A program made the position numbers and the translations under genes. A DNA stretch of 26,200 nucleotides from Gammaproteobacteria bacterium. GTDB lineage: Bacteria; Pseudomonadota; Gammaproteobacteria; PS1; Pseudothioglobaceae. This document shows positions 1 to 7,098 of this stretch, piece after piece; positions within the stretch are counted from its first letter, which is position 1, and each line of letters begins with the position of its first letter. The stretch is from the NCBI GenBank assembly GCA_003489145.1, contig DNJI01000012.1:5286-31485 (forward strand), read 5' to 3'. The notes under the pieces are model-generated. The model worked only from the letters and a program-made list of their open reading frames with translations. It was not told the DNA's origin and did no database searches.

Positions 1-116
1 GCACAACAAGCCAAACCAAATGTCATTGGCCACAAAGAACCTGTTCTTGCCCAGTTAATTACCTTGTCCAACGACGTGGTAACAAAGCCTTCTTTCATTA
101 AACCTTCAATTGCCAT
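1..116 (-). CDS. nuoB: NADH-quinone oxidoreductase subunit B (NuoB), 5' part only
   Basis: This is the N-terminal 38 codons of NuoB; the rest lies beyond the left edge. NuoB is the peripheral-arm subunit of respiratory complex I that holds the [4Fe-4S] cluster N2, the last cluster before quinone. The readable product starts MAIEGLMKEGFVTTSLD and reaches the LACC segment, whose adjacent cysteines are N2 ligands in the family. The ATG at 116 lies 12 bases downstream of the nuoA stop, the standard nuoA-nuoB order. It is almost certainly co-transcribed with nuoA from the promoter near 516-543. Confidence 0.93.
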   Translation of the reverse strand, partial: MAIEGLMKEGFVTTSLDKVINWARTGSLWPMTFGLACC

Positions 117-128
117 ACTAAATAATCC

Positions 129-485
129 TTATTCCCACTCTAGTGCACCCTTCTTCCATTCAAAGACAAAGCCCACCACCAATAAAAATAAAAAGATACT
201 CATACTAATAAAGCCAAACCAACCAAGATCAGACTGAACGACCGCCCAAGGAAAAACGAAAGCGACTTCTAAATCAAACAAAATAAATAAAATAGCAACT
301 AAGTAATAACGCACATTGAAATACATACGAGAGTCATCAAAAGCAGGGAATCCGCACTCGAACTGGGAATTCTTTTCTTCGTCTGGTTTATGAGGTCCTA
401 ATAAATAGCCAATTAACATTGGGCCAACGCCAAATGCAACGCCTAAAAATATAAAAACCATGATAGGTAGATAGTTTTCTAACAC
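129..485 (-). CDS. nuoA: NADH-quinone oxidoreductase subunit A (NuoA)
   Basis: Small membrane subunit of complex I (NADH:quinone oxidoreductase), located in the inner membrane at the junction of the membrane and peripheral arms. The 118-residue product has three hydrophobic segments (about residues 6-28, 61-83 and 88-110). Between the first two is the conserved loop with the KNSQFECGFPAFDDSR stretch, including the family's cysteine and acidic residues. The start is GTG at 485, supported by an AAGGAG ribosome binding site about 8 bases upstream and by the family-typical MLENYLPI N-terminus. It is the first gene of the nuo operon, with nuoB 12 bases downstream. Length is normal for the short NuoA form. 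Confidence 0.95.
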   Translation of the reverse strand: MLENYLPIMVFIFLGVAFGVGPMLIGYLLGPHKPDEEKNSQFECGFPAFDDSRMYFNVRYYLVAILFILFDLEVAFVFPWAVVQSDLGWFGFISMSIFLFLLVVGFVFEWKKGALEWE

Positions 486-515
486 CTAATCCTCTCTCCT
501 TGATAGAAGTCAAAT

Positions 516-543
516 ATTATATCTAATGTTGGACAAATAACAA
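516..543 (-). promoter_or_regulatory. Putative sigma-70 promoter of the nuo operon
   Basis: On the minus strand a TTGTTA -35 box (538-543) and a perfect TATAAT -10 box (516-521) are separated by 16 bases. The box ends 30 bases before the nuoA GTG start, so a short leader carrying the AAGGAG ribosome binding site fits. It lies in the small gap between nuoA and the end of tldD, the place expected for an operon promoter. Call by eye only. Confidence 0.6.
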
Positions 544-561
544 AACATATTTCAGCACAAT

Positions 562-1986
562 TTATGCGTCTACTTCTGTGCCGCCTACTGTTAATTGGTC
601 AATCTTCAAACTTGGCTGCCCCACGCCAACCGGTACAGATTGACCATCTTTTCCACACACACCAACGCCTGAGTCTAACTTAAGGTCATTTGCCACCATC
701 GATATTTTCTTCAGCACTTCATCGCCTGAGCCAATCAACGTCGCCCCTTTGACTGGCGTGGTGATTTTTCCATTCTTAATTAAATAAGCTTCATTTGCTG
801 AAAATACAAATTTACCCGAAGTAATATCAACTTGTCCACCATCAAAATTCACCGCATACAATCCATCATCAACTGAGGCGATCATTGCTTCTAGAGAGTC
901 TTTGCCATTTAACATGTAAGTGTTAGTCATCCTTGGCATGGGGATATGCGCATAAGACTCACGTCTGGCATTACCGGTGGATTTCTCACCCATCAATCCG
1001 GCATTTAATTTATCAAATAAATAACCTTTCAAAATACCATTTTCAATCAAGGTGGTGTTTTGTGTTGGCGTACCTTCATCGTCTATGGTTAAAGAACCAC
1101 GTCGATTAGCCAACGTACCATTATCAACAATGGTACATTTTTCACTGGCTACTTGTTCGCCAATTTTCCCGGTAAATACCGAAGTTCCTTTACGATTAAA
1201 GTCACCTTCTAGGCCATGTCCAATAGCCTCATGTAACAACACACCTGGCCAACCCGGGCCCAATATCACTGGCATATTACCTGCGGGCGTACCCTTTGCC
1301 TTCAGGGCCACTAATGCCTGTCGAATGGCTTCATGAGTGTAAATTTCAGCCAAGTTGTGGTCAATAAAATAACGGTAATCATATCGACCGCCACCACCAC
1401 TTGAGGCTGACTCAATACGGCCATCGTGTTCAACAATCACACTCACGCTCACGCGAACCATCGGCCGATAATCTTTTTGATAAACGCCATCGGTTGATAC
1501 AATTAACACTTCTGTATAAGCACCTGATAAAGAGGCACTGACTTGCTTTACTTTGGGTTCTTTTCTGGCAATGGAGTCAATCAGCTTGAGTAAATCAACT
1601 TTTTCTTCTGAAGTTAAACTACCTAATGGGCTCAGTCCGCTGTATTTGGCGACTGGTGGCACCGAATGAAAAGTTTGAATTTTCTGCGGTGTTTTGTGTT
1701 TTGAAATACCTTTGGCAAAATCCACTGCTTGATTAATCGCTTTAGCATTTAAATCATCAGAATAAGCAAAGCCTGTTTGTTCACCTTTAACCGCTCGGGC
1801 ACCAACACCGTGGCTAATATGATAGGTACCAGATTTAACAATGCCTTCTTCTAAAAACCACGATTCAGCCACTGAATGCTGAAAATACAAATCTGCATAG
1901 TCCACCCCTTTCACCGCCAGAGAAGATAGAAGATCCGTAATTTTTTCTTGATTCAGATGATGGTCATCTAATAATTGTTCGATCAT
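562..1986 (-). CDS. tldD: Metalloprotease TldD
   Basis: TldD is the catalytic half of the TldD/TldE (PmbA) heterodimeric zinc protease. In enterobacteria this complex cleaves modified peptides and the CcdA antitoxin in the cytoplasm. The 474-residue product carries the family zinc motif HEAIGHGLEGD (H252, E253, H257), the glycine-rich SSGGGG strand near residue 195, and a C-terminal GVGVCGKDGQ segment with a cysteine near residue 444. Length matches the family (about 480). It lies 15 bases downstream of the yhdP-like gene, the same order as in E. coli, which supports both calls. The partner pmbA/tldE is not in this window. Its ATG at 1986 has no clear Shine-Dalgarno, so translation may be coupled to the gene before it. 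Confidence 0.93.
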   Translation of the reverse strand: MIEQLLDDHHLNQEKITDLLSSLAVKGVDYADLYFQHSVAESWFLEEGIVKSGTYHISHGVGARAVKGEQTGFAYSDDLNAKAINQAVDFAKGISKHKTPQKIQTFHSVPPVAKYSGLSPLGSLTSEEKVDLLKLIDSIARKEPKVKQVSASLSGAYTEVLIVSTDGVYQKDYRPMVRVSVSVIVEHDGRIESASSGGGGRYDYRYFIDHNLAEIYTHEAIRQALVALKAKGTPAGNMPVILGPGWPGVLLHEAIGHGLEGDFNRKGTSVFTGKIGEQVASEKCTIVDNGTLANRRGSLTIDDEGTPTQNTTLIENGILKGYLFDKLNAGLMGEKSTGNARRESYAHIPMPRMTNTYMLNGKDSLEAMIASVDDGLYAVNFDGGQVDITSGKFVFSANEAYLIKNGKITTPVKGATLIGSGDEVLKKISMVANDLKLDSGVGVCGKDGQSVPVGVGQPSLKIDQLTVGGTEVDA

Positions 1987-2001
1987 AGTTTGGATTGTTG
2001 G

Positions 2002-4509
2002 CTATTCAATAACAGGATTATCCCACGGACCGGTAATTTTATATTCAATATCAACCACCTTGTCGACGATCTTGTCAATTAATTTGCCATCAAATAAAGC
2101 TTCATCTATCAACCAAACACCTAAACCGATTGCACCACCACCCGCTAGAGCGGTTGCCGCTGGCACTGCATCACCCACGGCCGGACTCACTTTGGCCATC
2201 ATTTCGTATTCTTCATTAATGATATGACTTTGTCCCGTTAGCCGAATCACACCTGAGGTTGCATTCAACTCAAACTTGTCAATCTTAGCCAAAGCATTGC
2301 TAATAAGAATTCTCGCATCAATATCTTCATAGACAAACCCTTCTTTAGTAACATCGCCCACATCAAGTTTCAAACGCTTGGCAATTGATTTAATATTCAA
2401 TAGTGACAAAATACGGCCAATATTTGGGTCTTTTTCAGTAAAGACACCTTTTTTCACTTTCATAGCGACATAGCCGGTCACGTCTTGATAATTCATATTC
2501 CATGGCGTGCACTCACAAAAAAGACGGATATCAAAATCAAATTCTCCACCTGCTACCTTTTCTTTAACTTTAAGTTTTTGTAGAAACTCAGCTAAGCCAT
2601 TACCCTTTGCATTAGCATAAAGTCCGGTTCTGCCATCAACCCAAAAGCCGTTAAAGCTCAGCATCTCATCACCCACACCAACGCCATCAAACTGCAAATT
2701 ACTAATGGTTAACATGTTGTCTTGTGAGAGTAATTCAGCGCTAAAATTGGGTAAAACATTCTCATCAATATAAACACCTTGAGCGCTAAGGTACATACTT
2801 GGGAAATCATTAGGTGTAATATCCCATTCGCCTTTAATCGCATCTAGAGTTGTCACCTGCAACCCTAACAACTTCACACTAGGATTGCCACCCTCATTGA
2901 GCACCACTTCTACATTGCCCTTAATTGACTCTGATTCAACTCTGGCACGCCAAGACTGATCCAAGCGTTTGGTGATATAAACTTCAAGCCCGCTATTGTC
3001 AGACAATTCGACACCAAAAGTACTTTCATTATCGTCACCTCGATTATCTGGATTAATGTAAATATCGAACGGCATGCCGCGAATATTACCAGCGCCGGTT
3101 GCCGTAATTTCATCATTATGGAAAGCCAGTTTTGAGGTGTAATCTTCAACCACAACACCGCCATTTAAAGTAGTTAGATGGTTTTTATCGAACACCAAAT
3201 CAATATCCAAAATTGATTCTCTTTCATCCAGCGGAACGACTAATTTCATATCACCAGTAACATCGCCTGTTAAAGTAAATTGATTCATTACTTCGTTCAC
3301 TGTTTCACTGAGTGGTGCGCGACGCAGAAATTCAATTAAATCCTCACTTTGGGTGTTGATCTTACCAATCACTTCTGCTTCTAATTTAGGCTGACCCATA
3401 TCCAAGATCTGAACCTTGATATCATTAAGTGCCATCTCGTTTAACTGAGTTGAATGCACCATGACCACAATCTTTTTACCATCAGTTTGCAAGGTTGCAT
3501 CCAGTTGTTTAAGACTATTCCAATCAGAATTAAACAACAACTCCATATCTTTAAGGTTGGTGTCAAATCGAGTTTCAACAATAGTTGAGGTTGATAAATT
3601 TCTCTTGAGATAAAATTGCGTATCTTCTAATTTTCCAGAAACAAACCCTCGCTTAATCCAAGCGTGCGTATCATCACTAAGTGCTTGCGCTGGAAGATAT
3701 TTAGCCACATCACTTGCTTGCATTTGCTCTATATAGCTATTGAATTCAACAAAATCATTGCCATGTTCGTTAAAAATTTTCAAATGTGACTGCACTGAAA
3801 ATTCATCATTACTGATTAACAATGGAATGATCAGCGCCTTGTTTTGATTAGACTGTGTGGTAGAAAGTGTTGCAATAATATTTGCCTTACCTACTTGAGA
3901 ATCCGGCAGACTAAAACCTAAATCCTGCTCTACAACAGACAATGACAATTGGGCTTCATTACGACTCAGTACCATGGGTGCAATTTCAATCGTTTGACTA
4001 CCCTTAATCAGTGTTTTATTAATGCTAAGCGATTTAAAGAAATACAACGCCTCTAAACTTTGAGGTGAAATCAACTGACGAATTTGATTAACACCAAACT
4101 CATTGGTGTTTTGATCAGTGTCTGAATACAGGATTAAGGTATCAATAAATATTTCACTTGGATGATAAACATCGTCTAGTAACGAGATCAAATTAATATC
4201 CCATTGCAAATGATTAACTTCGGCAATTGGCAAGCCTTGCTGTGGGGATCTCACCTTAAAATTGTGAAGATTTAAAGCCAGCCCATCTTGATTAAAGTCA
4301 AAACTGATTTTAGACAGACTAATATCAAGCTCACTAAACTCAGAAAGCTGTTGCTCGATTGGGGCTTTGATCAGTGCGGGGAAAGTGACAAAAAATGCCA
4401 CCACTAAAACAACCAATAAAGCAGCAACGACACTTATCCAAGTGCTTAGTTTTAGTACTTTAATACCATGAGATAGTGTTTTTTTAATCATAATGTTGTT
4501 TGCAAGCAT
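2002..4509 (-). CDS. YhdP-like AsmA-family envelope protein (DUF3971 type)
   Basis: An 835-residue protein with a short cytosolic N-terminus, one membrane helix (about residues 23-46) and a large, beta-rich, low-complexity periplasmic body. The last 90 residues (SPAVGDAVPAATALAGGG followed by WLIDEALFDGKLID and GPWDNPVIE) match the C-terminal signature of YhdP/AsmA-like proteins. These form long grooves thought to carry phospholipids between inner and outer membranes. It is followed by tldD as yhdP is in E. coli, which strengthens the call. The E. coli protein is about 1270 residues, so this is a markedly shorter version with no sign of a frameshift. The start is uncertain: ATG at 4509 or ATG at 4491 (MIKKTL). 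Neither has a Shine-Dalgarno, and a minus-strand TATAAT at 4508-4513 would favour 4491. Confidence 0.82.
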   Translation of the reverse strand: MLANNIMIKKTLSHGIKVLKLSTWISVVAALLVVLVVAFFVTFPALIKAPIEQQLSEFSELDISLSKISFDFNQDGLALNLHNFKVRSPQQGLPIAEVNHLQWDINLISLLDDVYHPSEIFIDTLILYSDTDQNTNEFGVNQIRQLISPQSLEALYFFKSLSINKTLIKGSQTIEIAPMVLSRNEAQLSLSVVEQDLGFSLPDSQVGKANIIATLSTTQSNQNKALIIPLLISNDEFSVQSHLKIFNEHGNDFVEFNSYIEQMQASDVAKYLPAQALSDDTHAWIKRGFVSGKLEDTQFYLKRNLSTSTIVETRFDTNLKDMELLFNSDWNSLKQLDATLQTDGKKIVVMVHSTQLNEMALNDIKVQILDMGQPKLEAEVIGKINTQSEDLIEFLRRAPLSETVNEVMNQFTLTGDVTGDMKLVVPLDERESILDIDLVFDKNHLTTLNGGVVVEDYTSKLAFHNDEITATGAGNIRGMPFDIYINPDNRGDDNESTFGVELSDNSGLEVYITKRLDQSWRARVESESIKGNVEVVLNEGGNPSVKLLGLQVTTLDAIKGEWDITPNDFPSMYLSAQGVYIDENVLPNFSAELLSQDNMLTISNLQFDGVGVGDEMLSFNGFWVDGRTGLYANAKGNGLAEFLQKLKVKEKVAGGEFDFDIRLFCECTPWNMNYQDVTGYVAMKVKKGVFTEKDPNIGRILSLLNIKSIAKRLKLDVGDVTKEGFVYEDIDARILISNALAKIDKFELNATSGVIRLTGQSHIINEEYEMMAKVSPAVGDAVPAATALAGGGAIGLGVWLIDEALFDGKLIDKIVDKVVDIEYKITGPWDNPVIE

Positions 4510-4519
4510 TATAATGCTT
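4504..4519. promoter_or_regulatory. 16-base perfect palindrome holding -10 boxes for both strands
   Basis: AAGCATTATAATGCTT is a perfect palindrome between the divergent yhdP-like and cytochrome c5 genes. It contains TATAAT on the plus strand (4510-4515, 32 bases before the cytochrome ATG) and TATAAT on the minus strand (4508-4513). I see no good -35 box for either direction. The symmetric layout suits a shared divergent promoter or an operator; which of these is inference. Confidence 0.45.
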
Positions 4520-4547
4520 ATTCACAAATATTTAAAAGGAAAACAAC

Positions 4548-5006
4548 ATGTCAGATAACTCACTCTATTTTAAAAACTCAATGGCCGGCCTTATTGCCGT
4601 TGCCATCGTTATTTTTGGTGCAAAAACTTTTTTTGTTGGCTCATCTTCTTCAGGCAAGATTGACAACTCAACACTCGAAGAGCGTATTCAACCAATTGGC
4701 CAAGTCTATTTAGAAGGCGAAGTTGATGTTGCTGCAATTGCCGCTGTAAAACCTAAAGCGGTGGTCAAAAAATCTCGTAGTGGAGAGGCTGTTTACACCG
4801 CCTCTTGCGCAGGCTGTCATAGCATTGGTATTGCTGGTGCGCCAAAAACTAACAATAAAGCTGATTGGGCACCAAGGCTTAAACGTGGCATGGATGATCT
4901 AGTCAAAGTCGCAATTTCGGGCAAAGGTGCCATGCCACCAAAAGGCACTTGTGGCACTTGCTCTGCTGATGAATTACGCGCAGCCATTGAACATATGACC
5001 AAGTAG
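4548..5006 (+). CDS. Membrane-anchored cytochrome c5-like monoheme protein
   Basis: A 152-residue c-type cytochrome, probably a periplasmic electron carrier between the quinol-oxidising chain and a terminal oxidase or other acceptor. Residues 11-30 form a single hydrophobic anchor, followed by an acidic and alanine/lysine-rich linker. The heme domain has the covalent heme motif CAGCH (residues 88-92) and a later MPP methionine that would be the distal iron ligand. It also has a C-terminal TCGTC cysteine pair typical of cytochrome c5 proteins. An AAAGGAAA ribosome binding site precedes the ATG. It is transcribed alone: a divergent gene lies upstream and a strong terminator downstream. The exact redox partner cannot be told from sequence. 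Confidence 0.9.
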   Translation: MSDNSLYFKNSMAGLIAVAIVIFGAKTFFVGSSSSGKIDNSTLEERIQPIGQVYLEGEVDVAAIAAVKPKAVVKKSRSGEAVYTASCAGCHSIGIAGAPKTNNKADWAPRLKRGMDDLVKVAISGKGAMPPKGTCGTCSADELRAAIEHMTK

Positions 5007-5023
5007 TAAAGCTACTTTTTTCT

Positions 5024-5069
5024 ATAAAGCGTTAGGTGTTTTCAAAGATGCCTAGCGCTTTATTTTTTT
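5024..5069 (+). terminator. Rho-independent terminator of the cytochrome c5 gene
   Basis: A 13-base-pair stem (5024-5036 with 5051-5063, one G-U pair), a 14-base loop, then a run of T at 64-69 of the same block. It terminates plus-strand transcription. The stem lies mostly inside the 3' end of the convergent asparaginase-like gene, whose stop codon is at 5032-5034, so the DNA serves as coding sequence and terminator at once. No T run follows on the minus strand. Confidence 0.8.
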
Positions 5070-5517
5070 CCACTTTGTCAAAATCAAAAACTTGCCCATT
5101 CATGGCAATATAAACACCATTGGTTTTATCCTGAACAGCACTAAGTGCCGCGCCTAAATTAAACAAGGCATCAGAATTATTGATTGAATAAGGAATCATT
5201 GAGCCAAACAACACAATGGTTTTGTCTTTAATTTTGTCGCCCAACAATTGAGCAGTATCTACCATGGTGTCTGTACCATGCGTAATCACAACTTTGTTTC
5301 CACTACACTCAAGACATTTGGACAAAATTAAGTTTCTATCTTCATTAGTCATGTCTAATGAATCTTTTAAAAACAACACTTTTGAATCAATATTTACTGT
5401 CGATCGACTGCGTTCCAACATTTCATATAAATGAGAATTATCAAACGTCAACTCGCCTGTGAGTTCGTTATAAACTTTATCGATGGTGCCACCAGTAATG
5501 AGAAGATTGATTTTCAT
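5032..5517 (-). CDS. Single-domain asparaginase-like protein
   Basis: A 161-residue protein matching only the N-terminal domain of L-asparaginases, which normally have two domains and about 330 residues. The two catalytic threonine motifs of the family are present: GGTID (T11) and THGTDTM (T82, D83). A GSMIPY...NNSDALFNLGAA stretch follows, matching the family's later conserved block. It ends naturally soon after, with no remnant of the C-terminal domain downstream, so it is a genuine one-domain form rather than an obvious pseudogene. Short asparaginase-domain proteins of this size occur in other proteobacteria. In full asparaginases the active site is completed by the neighbouring subunit, so activity here is uncertain. 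Its 3' end overlaps the terminator of the convergent cytochrome gene. Confidence 0.8.
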   Translation of the reverse strand: MKINLLITGGTIDKVYNELTGELTFDNSHLYEMLERSRSTVNIDSKVLFLKDSLDMTNEDRNLILSKCLECSGNKVVITHGTDTMVDTAQLLGDKIKDKTIVLFGSMIPYSINNSDALFNLGAALSAVQDKTNGVYIAMNGQVFDFDKVEKNKALGIFENT

Positions 5518-5524
5518 AAGTGCT

Positions 5525-5550
5525 ATTGTATCAAAAAATTTCGGAAATTT
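5525..5550 (-). promoter_or_regulatory. Putative promoter with operator-like palindrome before the asparaginase-like gene
   Basis: On the minus strand a TACAAT -10 box lies at 5525-5530, 7 bases before the ATG at 5517. Just upstream, at 5536-5550, is a perfect inverted repeat AAATTTC-G-GAAATTT, placed in the -10/-35 spacer where a repressor would act. No convincing -35 box is visible. A single-base centre is too tight for a hairpin, so protein binding is the likelier reading. Confidence 0.35.
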
Positions 5551-5565
5551 TACGAATGACCTGTT

Positions 5566-6204
5566 TTAAGCTCTTTTTCCAAATATATCGGTGCCGATAC
5601 GTACAAAATTAGCACCATTTTCGATGGCTAACTCAAGGTCAGTACTCATTCCCATCGATAAAGTGTCTAAATTGGGGTGTTTTTGCAATATCTCAGCCAT
5701 TTTTTTAAAACTTTGCTCAGCATTATTCGGATTAGGAATGCACATAAAACCCCTTAAAGTAATATTTTGGAAATTTTCAAAATGGAGGATGAAATCCTCA
5801 ATTTCACCCTCTAAAACCCCTGACTTGGTAGCTTCATTATCAATATTGACTTGCAATAGCACATTGAGTTTTTCTAGATTTTTTGGGCGTTGATCGTTCA
5901 GTCGTTTGGCGATTTTTAGTCGGTCTACACTATGCACCCAATCAAAATTCTGAGAAATTTGCTTGGCTTTGTTAGATTGGATTGGGCCAATAAAATGCCA
6001 GATTAAATCTTGGTTTTTTAGTGTTTCAATTTTTTCAAGTGCTTCTTGCAAGTAGTTTTCACCAAAATGACGCTGCCCTGCATCAATCGCTTGCTGGAGA
6101 TCAGAGGCGGGTTTGGTTTTACTAACGGCGATAAGTGTTACATGTTGATTTTTATCAAGCGCATGAATGCGCTCTTGTACTTCTTTTAGATTTTGTACAA
6201 TCAT
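5566..6204 (-). CDS. YggS/PROSC family PLP homeostasis protein
   Basis: Cytosolic pyridoxal-phosphate binding protein of the YggS/PLPBP family, which keeps free PLP balanced and affects amino-acid pools but has no known catalytic activity. The 212-residue product shows the PLP-lysine strand LIAVSKTKPA (K29 likely), the HFGENYLQEALEK segment and the HFIGPIQSNK motif near residue 70. It also has the phosphate-binding end SMGMSTDLELAIENGANFVR-IGTDIFG. It is slightly shorter than E. coli YggS (234). The ATG at 6204 has no clear Shine-Dalgarno. It is separated from the upstream pyrK-like gene by a hairpin (6215-6244), so it may be expressed from read-through or from its own weak promoter. Confidence 0.92.
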   Translation of the reverse strand: MIVQNLKEVQERIHALDKNQHVTLIAVSKTKPASDLQQAIDAGQRHFGENYLQEALEKIETLKNQDLIWHFIGPIQSNKAKQISQNFDWVHSVDRLKIAKRLNDQRPKNLEKLNVLLQVNIDNEATKSGVLEGEIEDFILHFENFQNITLRGFMCIPNPNNAEQSFKKMAEILQKHPNLDTLSMGMSTDLELAIENGANFVRIGTDIFGKRA

Positions 6205-6214
6205 TAAAAGACAA

Positions 6215-6244
6215 TTAGACCCAAGCCTTCTTGCTTGAGTCTAA
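6215..6244 (-). terminator. Hairpin over the pyrK stop codon, probable (leaky) terminator
   Basis: Read on the minus strand, 6233-6244 pairs with 6215-6226 over 12 bases (one G-U) around a 6-base loop, followed by TTGTCTTTT. The stem includes the TAG stop codon of the pyrK-like gene. The T tract is broken, so termination may be partial, letting some transcripts reach yggS. Confidence 0.55.
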
Positions 6245-7098
6245 AAAACAGTTGTGGCATCGAAGATTGGGCCATCAACACAAACACGTTTCATCGCTGG
6301 TCCAGCATTGGTCTGCACTTCTACCACGCAGCCTGCACAACCGCCGACTGCACAGGCCATATATTCTTCAAGTGATACTTGGCAGGGTAAATTGTATTCT
6401 TTAGCAAGTTTTGCTACGGCTTCCAGCATTGGGTGTGGGCCACAAGAATACACCTCAACTTGTGCAAGTTCATCAGCAGACAAGCTATCTAAATACACTT
6501 TGGCTAAATCAGTCACATAACCCTGATACACGCCTTCATAATTTTGTAAACTAGCCAGCCTGCAAGCCACACCCCACTCTTCTAATAATGGCATTGTGTG
6601 GCTTGCATCTGGACACGGATTGCCCATGTTGCTTAGCTCTGGTGTAAATGGAAATGGCGCTTCTGAGCCTAAAATCACAAAAGGATCGTAATCACTGTCT
6701 TTGATATCTTGCGCAATAGAAATCATCGGCGGCATGCCGACACCACCACCAATCAATAAAGGTAATTTCTTATCTGTCATTTTAAAGCTATTACCAATCG
6801 GGCCAATAACTGATAACACTTCACCAACTTTTCGCTCAGCCAATTGTCGAGTGCCTTCGCCCACCACTTTGTAAAGCAGATCAAAGGTGCCATTTTCTAC
6901 GTCAACTGACATAATAGAAATCGGTCGGCGCATGGCCAACGCATCAGACACCGTAAGATGTACAAACTGCCCTGGTTTAGTCGACTTGGCAATTTCAGGT
7001 GAATCGATGGTTAAAATGTACTGATTGCCTTCAAATTGATAATGCGCCAAAATTTGGCAATCAAGAACTTGGATGCTGTCGCGATTCGATTTATTCAT
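6241..7098 (-). CDS. PyrK-like dihydroorotate dehydrogenase electron-transfer subunit
   Basis: A 285-residue flavoprotein reductase of the ferredoxin-NADP reductase fold. In order: a beta-barrel FAD domain with RRPISI (residues 57-62), an NAD-binding half with LLIGGGVGMPP (114-124) and YSCGPHPML (217-225), and a C-terminal [2Fe-2S] site. The last has C249, C254, C257 and C273, spaced C-x4-C-x2-C-x15-C as in PyrK. PyrK passes electrons from the PyrD type-1B catalytic subunit to NAD. Most gammaproteobacteria use a quinone-linked PyrD without PyrK, and no pyrD is next to it here, so it could instead serve another redox partner. Its ATG overlaps the argB stop by 8 bases, indicating translational coupling. 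Confidence 0.82.
   Translation of the reverse strand: MNKSNRDSIQVLDCQILAHYQFEGNQYILTIDSPEIAKSTKPGQFVHLTVSDALAMRRPISIMSVDVENGTFDLLYKVVGEGTRQLAERKVGEVLSVIGPIGNSFKMTDKKLPLLIGGGVGMPPMISIAQDIKDSDYDPFVILGSEAPFPFTPELSNMGNPCPDASHTMPLLEEWGVACRLASLQNYEGVYQGYVTDLAKVYLDSLSADELAQVEVYSCGPHPMLEAVAKLAKEYNLPCQVSLEEYMACAVGGCAGCVVEVQTNAGPAMKRVCVDGPIFDATTVF

Noticed and set aside
1052..1336. 94-codon plus-strand open frame inside tldD
   Set aside because: Antisense shadow of a well-supported gene; no ribosome binding site or recognisable domain.
5032..5517. Asparaginase-like gene as a truncated pseudogene
   Set aside because: Both catalytic motifs are intact, the frame ends cleanly and one-domain forms of this length exist; no remnant of the second domain follows.
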